This document shows positions 1-7,056 of a stretch of DNA of 43,825 nt, one piece after another. This stretch comes from Jiangella aurantiaca (lineage in GTDB: Bacteria; Actinomycetota; Actinomycetes; Jiangellales; Jiangellaceae). The DNA is taken from NCBI RefSeq assembly GCF_004349105.1, contig NZ_SMLB01000052.1, positions 1 through 43,825 on the forward strand, read 5' to 3'. Each line of letters opens with the position of its first letter. Within the stretch, counting starts at the first letter, position 1. The notes below the pieces were generated by a model, which saw nothing but the letters and a program-made list of their open reading frames with translations, had not been told where the DNA came from and ran no database searches. Both the position numbers and the translations under genes were made by a program.

Positions 1-204
1 CGCGGCGAGGTTCGCTCGAACAGATACACCAGGCAGATCGCGACGTGGACCGCAGTCGCTGGCGCCGTTGTCGGTACGCTGCTGACAGCCGCTGGCCAAC
101 TGCTCGCGGGCCAGCCAATCCGGGGGGAAGTGGGGGATCCGGCCCCGAGGACGACGAAGCGGCGGCCCCATACTGGGCTCCGCCGCTGGTCAGACCCGGT
201 GTGA
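1..204 (+). CDS. 3' end of an unidentified gene, possible membrane segment
   Basis: An open frame enters from the left edge and stops with TGA at 202-204, two bases before the tRNA remnant. Third codon positions are mostly G or C. About 67 residues are seen. The stretch IATWTAVAGAVVGTLL followed by TAAGQLLAG would make one hydrophobic helix, followed by a basic tail. No family is recognised. The tail overlaps a G-rich repeat and a hairpin, so the frame may be accidental there. Confidence is low because only a fragment is visible. Confidence 0.25.
   Translation, partial: RGEVRSNRYTRQIATWTAVAGAVVGTLLTAAGQLLAGQPIRGEVGDPAPRTTKRRPHTGLRRWSDPV
121..140 (+). repeat. G-rich short repeat, copy 1 of 2 (second at 351-372)
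   Basis: CGGGGGGAAGTGGGGGATCC here recurs at 351-372 with one inserted T and one inserted A (CGGGGGGTAAGTGGGGGATA then CC). The two copies flank the tRNA-Lys fragment at about 66 and 108 bases. They may be arm sites or a relic of tandem integration. Confidence 0.4.
158..187 (-). terminator. hairpin just downstream of the tRNA-Lys remnant
   Basis: AGCGGCGG at 158-165 pairs perfectly with CCGCCGCT at 180-187, and the interior CCCA/TGGG extends the stem. On the minus strand it lies 19 bases after the tRNA 3' end, where a terminator would be expected. There is no clear U-run, so termination is an inference. Confidence 0.35.
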
Positions 205-205
205 G

Positions 206-243
206 TGCGCCATCAGGGACTCGAACCCCGAACCCGCTGATTA
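206..243 (-). other. 3' fragment of tRNA-Lys, candidate attachment site (att)
   Basis: Read on the minus strand, the 38 bases hold the 3' half of an actinobacterial-type tRNA-Lys(CUU). They comprise the 3' anticodon-stem side (AATCAGCGG), the T arm with TTCGAGT loop and five-pair stem (one G-U), the acceptor 3' strand GATGGCGC and discriminator A. The 5' half is missing: the sequence changes abruptly after 243. Such lone 3' halves are left when integrases recombine into tRNA 3' ends. In that case the element lies on the 5' side of the fragment, that is to the right. The tRNA identity comes from my memory of the family sequence. Confidence 0.7.
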
Positions 244-482
244 GGCTCCATGGGGTATGAGGGGATCATCCGAAATCAGCTGCAGACGCTCTGAGCTGCG
301 AGAACGGGTCAGGTGGGTTCATTGATGATCACCCCAGCTCATCGTGAAAGCGGGGGGTAAGTGGGGGATACCAAGCACAGGCGGCGCGGCATATGCGCCG
401 ACGAGACTCACGAAAAGAGCCCGCGAAACGCCGTCGGTGCCTCACGTGGGAATGCCCGCGTAGCGGTGAGCGTGGCGGGGGT

Positions 483-665
483 ATGGGGAGTGGGTTGTCG
501 ATGGCGTCTCATGCCGAGATCACGGTGAAGTACGCGACGGCGTATGCGAAGGCGTCGAAGAAGGACAAGGGCCGTGTCCTCGACCAGGTCGTGTCGGTGA
601 CTGGCTGGTCACGGGACAACGCCCGGCGGCGGCTGGTCGCGGCGGCGAGACGGCCGCCCGGCGCC
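483..665 (+). pseudogene. transposase N-terminal fragment (ISNCY/integrase-core type)
   Basis: The frame from ATG 483 or 501 encodes MASHAEITVKYATAYAKASK and then KDKGRVLDQVVSVTGWSRDN and ARRRL. This is the characteristic helical N-terminal DNA-binding region of a large actinobacterial transposase family with an rve-type core. Similarity ends after the RRPPG stretch near 660, and the sequence then runs into the 3' end of the permease gene on the other strand. No DDE core is present, so this is a broken copy. The longer open frame that continues to 1937 is antisense to the ABC operon and is not coding. Confidence 0.6.
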
Positions 666-682
666 AGGTTCCACTGTCGCGG

Positions 683-1813
683 TTACGGGGTTCTGAGTAC
701 ACGTACCGGATCCTGGAAGGCAGCGATAATGGCGAACGGGAGTGCCGCCAGTGCCGCGGTCAGAACTGCGAGGATCGCTACGCCGATGGAGAAGGCGGAT
801 GGAACAGTTTGGTCAGTGGTCACGATCAGGCTGATCAAGCCGGCCGCGGTGCCAGTCGTCGCTCCGACTATGGCAGCAAGGACGGCACGCCCGGTTACGA
901 TGGTGACGAGCGCCCACCGGGGAGCGCCGAGGGCTCGTCGTCGGCCGAGGTCACTGCGGCTCAGCAGTACGTCGGCGAGGACGACGACGGCGGTGAATAA
1001 TCCACTGGCTGCGATGACGCCGAGCACGAGGCCGCGACTAAAGGTGCCCAGGTCACCGGCAATGGCGCGCTGTGCATCTGCGAGGACCGCGGGTGACTCG
1101 ATCTGGAGGTCGCTGGGTTCTGGCGGCTTCATGGTGGCGAGTACGGCGCGCTGGAGGACGTCCCCGTCGTTGGCGGCGTGGGCCACAACGCGGAGCTGGC
1201 TTATCGGGTCTCCCGGGGCCGCTGCGATGACAAGGCCGGTGGCGAATTCGTTGAATGGTGCGCGAGGGAGAAACGATCCCACGATGGCGTGGTGCGTTCC
1301 GTCTCCAGCTGCGATCCAGCCGACTGGCTGGTCGAGTCCGAGGGCGCGCATCGCTGCATGTGAGACGAGCGCTTCGCCGGCAGCAGGATCACGCCCTGCG
1401 ATTACCGTGGCGACGGCGTCGAGATCGCCGTTGACCCTCCATGCCGGTGCCTTCGTTCCTTCGCCCACTGCGCCGTTGACGACGTCAACTGGCAGCGCTA
1501 TCCCCACGGCCCGTTCGACGACGTTCATCGAGGCGACAGAACCGACGACGGCGTCGGTGATGAATCCGGTTCCACCGGTGTCGATGAAGGTGAACGATCG
1601 ACTGCCGGCCGCGTCCAGCCTGGCAAGGACGTCGGCTTCTGCGGCCGCGGTGCGGCCTACCGTGAGGAGCGACACGAGGCACATCCCGGCGGCGAGCAGC
1701 CCAATCATCGCCGTGGCGACGCGCTGGGAGCGGGCGGCGGAAAGTGCTTCGCTGGCTATTGACCGGAGTCTTATCGAGGAACCATTTCGCCGACCCGGGG
1801 GGTGGGTAGTCAC
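683..1813 (-). CDS. FtsX/MacB-type ABC transporter permease
   Basis: The gene encodes 376 residues. A hydrophobic helix near residues 34-56 is followed by an extracellular domain of about 200 residues with MacB-PCD character. Three C-terminal membrane helices follow (about 262-285, 305-330, 340-365), and the protein ends in PVRVLRTP, typical of FtsX-like permeases. The linker SRSDLGRRRALGAPRWALV is the usual cytoplasmic coupling region. ATG at 1813 overlaps the TGA of the ATPase gene in an ATGA, so the two are translationally coupled. With the ATPase and fusion protein upstream it should form a MacB-like exporter driven by mechanotransmission rather than a classical channel. The likely substrate is a peptide or lipid; the adjacent secreted-peptide genes suggest export of, or self-protection from, those products, but this is inference. 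Confidence 0.88.
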   Translation of the reverse strand: MTTHPPGRRNGSSIRLRSIASEALSAARSQRVATAMIGLLAAGMCLVSLLTVGRTAAAEADVLARLDAAGSRSFTFIDTGGTGFITDAVVGSVASMNVVERAVGIALPVDVVNGAVGEGTKAPAWRVNGDLDAVATVIAGRDPAAGEALVSHAAMRALGLDQPVGWIAAGDGTHHAIVGSFLPRAPFNEFATGLVIAAAPGDPISQLRVVAHAANDGDVLQRAVLATMKPPEPSDLQIESPAVLADAQRAIAGDLGTFSRGLVLGVIAASGLFTAVVVLADVLLSRSDLGRRRALGAPRWALVTIVTGRAVLAAIVGATTGTAAGLISLIVTTDQTVPSAFSIGVAILAVLTAALAALPFAIIAAFQDPVRVLRTP

Positions 1814-2505
1814 AGGTCGAGTACCTCATCGGCGTGGTCGACGACGAACGGGTCGTGCGTGGCGATTACAACAGTGCGCAGGTGCGACTCGCCCAGTCTG
1901 TCGGTGCCGCCTGCACTGTGTTCGCCGTGGGCGGTGACGCGAAGCGCGTCGATGACGATCCGGGCGTTGTCTCGATCGAGGTTGCCGGTTGGTTCATCGG
2001 CCAAGATGATCGCTGGATCGCACACTAGGGCCCTGGTCAGTGCGACTCTTTGTGCCTGGCCTCCAGAGATTTCGCCGGGTCGATGATCGGCTCGTTCTCC
2101 TACGCCGAACGCTTCGAGCAGGGCGCGTGCACGTTCTCGAACGGGGCCTAGTGCGTGACCAGCGTAGATAGCCGGCTCGGTGACCGAATCGAGGACCGAG
2201 CGCCGAGGATTCAGTTCCGCGGCCTGGAAGACGAAACCCACCATGGTGGCGCGGATCTCTGAGCGCCGGACGTCGGGTAGGGCATCTACTCGTTCACCGG
2301 CGATCGTGACCGAACCAGCCCGCGGCGTAAGCAGCAAGCCGAGTAGGTATAGGAGGGTTGACTTCCCCCGTCCCGACGCACCCCGTACTGCCGTAACAGC
2401 GCCCGGTGTGAACTGGTGGGTGAGCCCGTCGAACAGCTCGTCGCCGCTATCTCTGCGTCGATAGGAGAACCGCAACGACTCAACCGCCAGCATCGGTCGC
2501 CTCAT
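1810..2505 (-). CDS. ABC transporter ATP-binding protein (LolD/MacB class)
   Basis: The gene encodes 231 residues with a complete nucleotide-binding domain: Walker A GASGRGKST at residues 42-50, Q-loop FVFQ at 91-94, signature ISGGQ at 146-150, Walker B IILADEPTGNLD at about 166-177, and the switch histidine in VVIATHD near 217. The EPTGNLD form is typical of the LolD/MacB/FtsE subgroup that pairs with FtsX-like permeases. The gene overlaps the preceding membrane-fusion gene by 26 bp and the following permease gene by 4 bp, so all three are probably made together. It powers the exporter encoded by this operon. Confidence 0.93.
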   Translation of the reverse strand: MRRPMLAVESLRFSYRRRDSGDELFDGLTHQFTPGAVTAVRGASGRGKSTLLYLLGLLLTPRAGSVTIAGERVDALPDVRRSEIRATMVGFVFQAAELNPRRSVLDSVTEPAIYAGHALGPVRERARALLEAFGVGERADHRPGEISGGQAQRVALTRALVCDPAIILADEPTGNLDRDNARIVIDALRVTAHGEHSAGGTDRLGESHLRTVVIATHDPFVVDHADEVLDL

Positions 2506-3646
2506 CGTCGGGCACGTCGGTGTTCACCGGCTCATCGCTCGGCCTGACGGTCGGTGAGCCGTTCGGCTGCGGTTGTGCAGCGCCACTCGCGTCTAGCACC
2601 ACGATGCGAGCACCCGCCGTCACGCCGTCGACTATGGCCATCCCATCGCCGGACGCCACGACCGTCACCGGACGCGATTCGCCGCCCTCAGTCAGGACAT
2701 ACGTACCGCCGCTGGCGGTCGTCCGGACCGCCGCTGCCGGCACTGCTGGGCCGGTCGTCGTCGGGACGATGTGCACCAATGCCCTCAAGGACACACGTTC
2801 GTCGCTTGGCAGTTCCGCGCATGATTGACCGCAGACCGCCGCGCCTTCAGGCGAAGTCAAGGTGATCTCGGTCTCGCCGTTGGCGTTGGTCGAGCGTTCG
2901 CCTAGCACGCTGGGCCAGGTGTGGACGTCATAGGTCACGTCGATCGTAGCGTCGGGCGGGATCAGTCGTTCTTGGTCGGAGCCGATGGTGAGGACGAACC
3001 GGCGCTCCCCACTTGCGCCGCTGACGGCGACCTCGCCACCTTCGAGACGCGTTCCCTTCACGATGTCCTCGCCAACACTGACCGCCGCGGGCAGTGATGG
3101 AACCGCGACGAGGGTGCCTGCAACAGCGACACCCGTGATGTCGTCACCGTTCGAGCGCTGCCACTCCCGCAGAGCGGTCCGCACGCCGGCGTCGAACCGG
3201 CCATCCGCCTCGCCGTCGTAGATACCGGCTGAACTCAGCGCCGCCTGAAGTTGCGCGACGTCCGTTCCGGATGAGCCCATCTCAAGGTCGCGGTAGAACG
3301 GTACGTCGCCTTCCACCACTCGCACCGGAACATCAGCCACGGAGTACACCGCGGCGCCGGTGTCGAACACCTCTTCGCCGGTAACCCATGTGACGATGCC
3401 GCTCAACGCGTTCTCTGCCAAAATCACGTGCGGCTGCACCACCGTCGCGTTCAGAACAAGCTCACGCCCGATGGTCGCCTCTTCGACCGAGATTACGACC
3501 CGGTCCTGCGACGGAGCAGACGTCGGATCGGTTGCAACCAAGGTCTGTTGCCCTGCCCACCAACCGCCTGCGGCTGCGATCACAACCACACTTACGAGCA
3601 GGAGGCGACGAATCCATCGTCCCTTCATCCTTCGCCTCGCCATCAC
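2480..3646 (-). CDS. membrane-fusion/adaptor protein with peptidoglycan-binding domain
   Basis: The gene encodes about 388 residues. A basic N-terminus is followed by one membrane helix (residues 13-33), then an extracytoplasmic part. Residues about 120-165 form a PG_binding_1 domain, recognised from GSSGTDVAQLQAAL, YDGEADGRFDAGVRTALREW and QRSNG. The flanking beta-rich segments resemble the HlyD/RND-adaptor proteins that sit beside MacB-type transporters in Gram-positive bacteria. The C-terminus is Pro/Asp-rich. GTG 3646 or ATG 3643 could be the start; the sequence GTGATG overlaps the TGA of the lipoprotein gene, so the start is fixed by coupling to within one codon. It probably links the ABC exporter to the cell wall. 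Substrate is unknown. Confidence 0.85.
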   Translation of the reverse strand: MMARRRMKGRWIRRLLLVSVVVIAAAGGWWAGQQTLVATDPTSAPSQDRVVISVEEATIGRELVLNATVVQPHVILAENALSGIVTWVTGEEVFDTGAAVYSVADVPVRVVEGDVPFYRDLEMGSSGTDVAQLQAALSSAGIYDGEADGRFDAGVRTALREWQRSNGDDITGVAVAGTLVAVPSLPAAVSVGEDIVKGTRLEGGEVAVSGASGERRFVLTIGSDQERLIPPDATIDVTYDVHTWPSVLGERSTNANGETEITLTSPEGAAVCGQSCAELPSDERVSLRALVHIVPTTTGPAVPAAAVRTTASGGTYVLTEGGESRPVTVVASGDGMAIVDGVTAGARIVVLDASGAAQPQPNGSPTVRPSDEPVNTDVPDDEATDAGG

Positions 3647-4353
3647 TCGCCATACAGCGCCTCATCTGGCGCATGCTGCGGGCACGTCTCGTTGATCGCG
3701 GCCTCGCCCTCCGGGCCGCCCGCCTGTCCTATCACGTCGAGCTCAGCGTATGGAACCCAGGCCCGTTCAGGGTCACTATAGGTCGCAATAAACGTCTCCC
3801 GCGACGGCGGGTTCGCCGTACCGAACCCCTCACGCTCCAGGCACGGCACGAGGTCGTTCACGAAGTAGTCGTACAGCGCCGATAGCTGCTCATCGGTGAA
3901 CGGCCTGCTGTACCGCGGATGAACTGGGTACCGCGCAGCACACGTGTACTGCGCTAGGGCGAAGGCCTCCGCCTGCGCCTGCGGAATCTCGCCGAACGCG
4001 ATGCCGCTAGCACCTTCCGCTTCCGCGGGGAAGCCCTCATCCGTGATGCAGTCCGCCAGCGTCGGGCCGTATTCGTCGATGCGAATGAACCGTATCGGAT
4101 CAACCTCTGGTGGATCCGCGATGCCCAGTGACTCGGCCTCGTCGGCCAGCTGCGCCAAGTAGTCCGCCATGTCGGCATCATCCACGGCCAGCCCCGCTGG
4201 ACCATCGGGGCCGGCCGTCTCCTCATCGGCAACGCCCTGCCCGGTCCCGACAACCCCGGGGTCGTCGGCGGGCTGGTCCGAGCAACCCATCAGGGTGATG
4301 CAACAGCCCAGCATGACCACGACGGACACACCAGGTGACCTTCGGATCCTCAT
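3643..4353 (-). CDS. secreted lipoprotein, first gene of the exporter operon
   Basis: From ATG 4353 (preceded by GAGGTG) the product has 236 residues and begins with a lipoprotein signal: basic MRIRR, a hydrophobic core, and lipobox LMGC with cysteine at about residue 24. A Gly/Asp-rich linker precedes a soluble domain with paired cysteines (LADCITDEGF, YTCAARY, VPCLEREGF, ETCPQH). The repeated 'C-x-x-x-x-GF' pattern recalls actinobacterial lipoproteins of unknown function found beside MacB-type exporters. I chose this start over the longer upstream frame because only it gives a signal peptide. It is coupled to the adaptor gene and is the promoter-proximal gene. Its position opposite the peptide genes makes an immunity or substrate-capture role possible, but nothing in the sequence proves it. 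Confidence 0.75.
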   Translation of the reverse strand: MRIRRSPGVSVVVMLGCCITLMGCSDQPADDPGVVGTGQGVADEETAGPDGPAGLAVDDADMADYLAQLADEAESLGIADPPEVDPIRFIRIDEYGPTLADCITDEGFPAEAEGASGIAFGEIPQAQAEAFALAQYTCAARYPVHPRYSRPFTDEQLSALYDYFVNDLVPCLEREGFGTANPPSRETFIATYSDPERAWVPYAELDVIGQAGGPEGEAAINETCPQHAPDEALYGE

Positions 4354-4432
4354 CAAAGCACCTCGCTTACAACAGGAGGACTGAGTAGACGCAGCGTACG
4401 ACATTCGCGCCACGTGCGCGGGTGATGAATTG

Positions 4433-4444
4433 CCCAAATTTGGG
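4433..4444. promoter_or_regulatory. 12-bp perfect palindrome, candidate operator in divergent promoter region
   Basis: CCCAAATTTGGG is a perfect palindrome. It lies 79 bases upstream of the lipoprotein start (minus) and about 104 bases upstream of the first peptide gene (plus). A TTGACC hexamer (4450-4455) directly follows it and could be a -35 element for the peptide genes, although no convincing -10 is seen at standard spacing. The position suits a regulator controlling both the exporter and the peptide array. Confidence 0.4.
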
Positions 4445-4548
4445 GAGTTTTGACCCTTGCGGCACGACTTGCCCTGTTGATACCGTACCTACCATCCTGG
4501 GTAGCTAGTGCTTGTCGCGAAGCCTCTGACTACGGAGAGGACCCTTTG

Positions 4549-4863
4549 ATGGCGCTTCGAAGAGGTGTGTTGGCTGCGGCGACGGCAGTAGCTATCGCGG
4601 TTGCCACCGCGTTGCCATCCCACGCATTGGTGGCGAAGGGAGGCACGACGTCTTGCGGCGGGAACCTGGTTGGAGTTCGTCACGAAGCGAACGGCAACGT
4701 CAAGGTCTACTGGCCGTCGACGACGCTCCGGCACGCATACGCGTATGGGGCGACATGGACAGTGAGGGCGAACGGCACCGGCTTGCACCTCACTGGGTGG
4801 CGGGTCACGACCGATCGTTCACTCTTCGGCCCCGGGACGTACGGCTATTGCTACGGAATTTAG
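4549..4863 (+). CDS. secreted bacteriocin-like protein, paralogue 1
   Basis: The gene encodes 104 residues from ATG 4549, preceded by GGAGAGGA. MALRR, a hydrophobic core and the site PSHA-LV form a Sec signal peptide (cleavage after about residue 27), leaving a mature protein of about 77 residues. The mature part has two cysteines, one in TSCGG and one in the C-terminal TYGYCYGI, suggesting one disulfide. It is rich in Trp, Tyr, Thr and Gly, consistent with a small beta-sandwich. I count 84 of 104 residues identical to paralogue 2. The size, leader and neighbouring ABC exporter resemble lactococcin 972-type bacteriocins, but I see no decisive signature, so this remains a hypothesis. An upstream in-frame start would add 33 residues without a signal peptide and is unlikely. 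Confidence 0.75.
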   Translation: MALRRGVLAAATAVAIAVATALPSHALVAKGGTTSCGGNLVGVRHEANGNVKVYWPSTTLRHAYAYGATWTVRANGTGLHLTGWRVTTDRSLFGPGTYGYCYGI

Positions 4864-5370
4864 TGCCACACCGAGTTCTAGTCATTAGAAGCAGGGGCGG
4901 ACGGCCGCGAGGTCGGTGACTACTGAGAGGATCACGTGATGGCGCTTCGGAGAGTTCTGCTGGCGGGCGCGACCGCGCTAGTTATTGCGGTCGTTACTGC
5001 GATTCCATCCCACGCGCTGGTGTGGAAGAGCGGCTCGACGTCGTGCGGCGGGAATCTGGTTGCCGTTCGTCACCAGGCGACCGGGAACGTCAAGGTCTAC
5101 TGGCCGTCGACCACATTGAGGCACTCATACGCGTACGGGACGACGTGGACTATACGGGCGAACGGCACCGGCTTGCACCTCACTGGGTGGCGGGTCACGA
5201 CCGATCGTGCGCTCTCCGACATCGGGACGTACGGCTATTGCTACGGAATTTAGTGCCACACCGAGCTCAAGTCATTAGAAGCAGGGCGGACGGCCGCGAG
5301 GTCGGTGACTACTGAGAGGATCACGTGATGGCGCTTCGGAGAGTTCTGCTGGCGGGCGCGACCGCGCTAG
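4840..5370 (+). repeat. tandem duplication unit (about 389 bp period) carrying peptide genes
   Basis: The block from the GTACGGCTATTGCTACGG end of gene 1 through the intergenic region into the leader of gene 2 (about 4840-4980) recurs at about 5229-5369. The 75-bp and 74-bp spacers differ by only a few bases and one deleted G. Ribosome-binding site, start and the first 14 codons (to GCGCTAG) are identical. This marks a recent tandem duplication of a gene-plus-leader unit. Confidence 0.85.
4939..5253 (+). CDS. secreted bacteriocin-like protein, paralogue 2
   Basis: The gene encodes 104 residues from ATG 4939 (a GTG directly before it is the alternative), with GAGAGG eight bases upstream. Domain plan is the same as its neighbours: signal peptide to PSHA, then a mature domain with cysteines in TSCGG and GYCYGI. 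The section from NVKVYWPSTTLRH to GWRVTTDR is almost unchanged from paralogue 1, while the signal peptide is nearly identical to paralogue 3. The gene therefore looks like the middle product of two duplication steps. It follows paralogue 1 by 75 bases with no terminator evident, so the three are probably one transcript. Function is inferred only from context. Confidence 0.78.
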   Translation: MALRRVLLAGATALVIAVVTAIPSHALVWKSGSTSCGGNLVAVRHQATGNVKVYWPSTTLRHSYAYGTTWTIRANGTGLHLTGWRVTTDRALSDIGTYGYCYGI

Positions 5371-5642
5371 CTATTGCGGTCGCTACCGCGATTCCATCCC
5401 ACGCGCTGGTGTCGAAGGGCGGCACGACGTCCTGTGGTGCAAACCTGGTTGCATATCGTTCCCTAGGGACTCTCACTGTAAAACACTACCACCCGTCGGA
5501 CACCTTGAAAAGGATATGGTACAACGGGTACGAATGGATAGTTAGGGCTAACAGCACCGGACAGCACACCAGCTCGTGGCTGGTTACGTCAAATGGCGCG
5601 CTCAACAATTCCGGCACATACGGCTATTGCTACGGAATCTAG
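5328..5642 (+). CDS. secreted bacteriocin-like protein, paralogue 3 (diverged mature domain)
   Basis: The gene encodes 104 residues from ATG 5328 (GTG 5325 is the alternative). The leader through SHALV and the last nine residues GTYGYCYGI match paralogue 2, but the central 60 residues are strongly changed: YWPSTTLRH becomes YHPSDTLKR, and the Trp/Tyr pattern is partly retained. The two cysteines, overall length and WxVRANxTGxH core are kept. The DNA in the middle (about 5460-5570) is visibly richer in A and T than the rest of the window. This fits replacement or diversification of the mature domain behind a fixed secretion signal. It shares its upstream region with paralogue 2 almost base for base. 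Confidence 0.78.
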   Translation: MALRRVLLAGATALAIAVATAIPSHALVSKGGTTSCGANLVAYRSLGTLTVKHYHPSDTLKRIWYNGYEWIVRANSTGQHTSSWLVTSNGALNNSGTYGYCYGI

Positions 5643-5699
5643 CGCCACGCTGTGCTCAAAGTCGTTCAGACCCGAATCCGCGAGTTCGTGGGTGACACG

Positions 5700-6556
5700 G
5701 GCCGGTAGATGGTGTGGGTGCCGCTCTGGCCTGGGATGGTGTGGCTTGCGAGCTGGTCAGCGACTGATCGGGCGGGTGCTCGGGGCTGGCTCGACGACCG
5801 CGGCCGGGTTGGCTCGCCGGTTCACGTCGAAGCAGTGGCTCGCGCCCGAGGGCGGGCTGGCGCGGGTGAGCGAGCGGATGCTGGCGATGCTCCCGATGCG
5901 GCAGCGCGCGAGGCTGTGCGCTGATGCGACGGTGGACCTGGATGCCACCGACATTCGAGATGTACGGACGCAAGAAGCGCGGTGTCGCCTACAACTACGC
6001 CGGGCAGCGGTGCGGGCGGGCGCACGTGGCCACCTGGGCCGAGTGCGAGACCCCGCTGGCCTCCGGACACCTGCTGCCCGGCGACGCCGACCCGTGAGCC
6101 GGCGCGGTCGGGCTACTGCGCCGCGCCCTGGGCGGGTTGCCTGTGCCGGTGCGCGCCGGCAACGTCAGGTTGCGTGCGGACGCCGGCTACTTCGCCGGTG
6201 AACTGCCCGCGCCTGCTACGACGAGCGGATTGGGTTCGCGATCGGCGCCACGCGGATGGCCGCCGCTGTGGCGGCTGCTGGCCGGCATCGACGCCGAGGA
6301 CTGGGGCGACGCGATCGACATGACCGGCGCGCTGGTCGCGGTCGCCACGTACTGTCCCGGCTGGTGGCCGGCGAACACGCGGCTGCTGATCCGCAGCGTG
6401 GCCTACGCTGCGGAGCAGGTGTCGCCGGACACGCGCTCCAGGCGCCGCCGCACCCTGCACCCGGACCAGCGGGCCCTGCGGGTCGACGAGCTCGCCGATG
6501 CCGACCAGGTCTACGGCTACTCGTTCATCCTGATCAACATCCCTGCCCGCGTCGTC
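5700..6556 (+). pseudogene. IS1380-family transposase remnant, frameshifted and truncated
   Basis: Pieces in several frames line up in order with an IS1380-type transposase: STTAAGLARRFTSKQW, ADATVDLDATD (first catalytic Asp region), MYGRKKRGVAYNY, VRLRADAGYFAGEL (second Asp region), WRLLAGIDAEDWGDAIDMTG, and RRRTLHPDQRALRVDELADA then YGYSFI. Frame changes occur near 5960, 6090 and 6240, and an in-frame stop follows GDADP near 6096. The C-terminus with the catalytic Glu is absent; the match stops near 6540, where ligase sequence begins. Nonfunctional; terminal inverted repeats were not found. Confidence 0.75.
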
Positions 6557-7056
6557 CACCACGCCGGCGACCCATCCTTCTCGAGGCATCGGCGCAGCAA
6601 GGCTTGGAGGGCATCGTGGCCAAGCGTCTGCGTAGCCGGTATGAGCCCGGAAGGCGCACCGGCGACTGGTTGAAGATCAAGAACTGGATGCGTCAGGAGT
6701 TCGTCATTGGCGGTTGGTTGGAGGGCGAAGCCTCGTTCCGCGGCTTCCTCGGCGCGCTGACTGTCGGCTACTACGACGTCAAGGGCGTGTTCCGGTACGC
6801 CGGCCGCGTGGGCACCGGCATGAAGTTGGCGGACCGTCGCGCGCTGCGGGCGCAGCTCGAGCCACTGGCCGTCGACACCAGCCCGTTTGTCGGTCAGCAG
6901 CCCGACAAACCAGGGGCTCACTTCGTTCGGCCGGAGCTCGTGTGCGAGGTCGCGTTCGCCGAGTGGACCCGAGAGGGCACGCTTCGCCATCCCGCGTTCA
7001 AGGGTCTGCGTGTCGACAAGGCCGCGCGTGACGTCGTCCGCGAACTCCCCGCTTGA
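6557..7056 (+). pseudogene. C-terminal fragment of an ATP-dependent (LigD-type) DNA ligase
   Basis: The frame carries EGIVAKRLRSRYEPGRRTGD and WLKIKN, the conserved late ligase motifs, then an OB-fold part with GGWLEG, RYAGRVGTGM, VCEVAFAEWTREG and a terminal LRHPAFKGLRVDKAARDV. This is the C-terminal half of NHEJ-type ligases. The nucleotidyl-transfer lysine motif (KxDG) and everything before it are missing, and the 5' end abuts the transposase remnant. The protein cannot be an active ligase. The fragment ends at its natural stop (TGA 7054-7056), so the break is at the 5' side only, probably caused by the IS insertion or a deletion. Confidence 0.78.

Noticed and set aside
393-1937. 514-residue plus-strand frame
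   Set aside because: Only about 60 residues (483-665) are a transposase fragment; the rest is antisense to the permease and ATPase genes.
4840-5642. CRISPR-like array because of regular repeats
   Set aside because: The repeats are about 389 bp apart and consist of gene leaders and coding ends, not short direct repeats with unique spacers.
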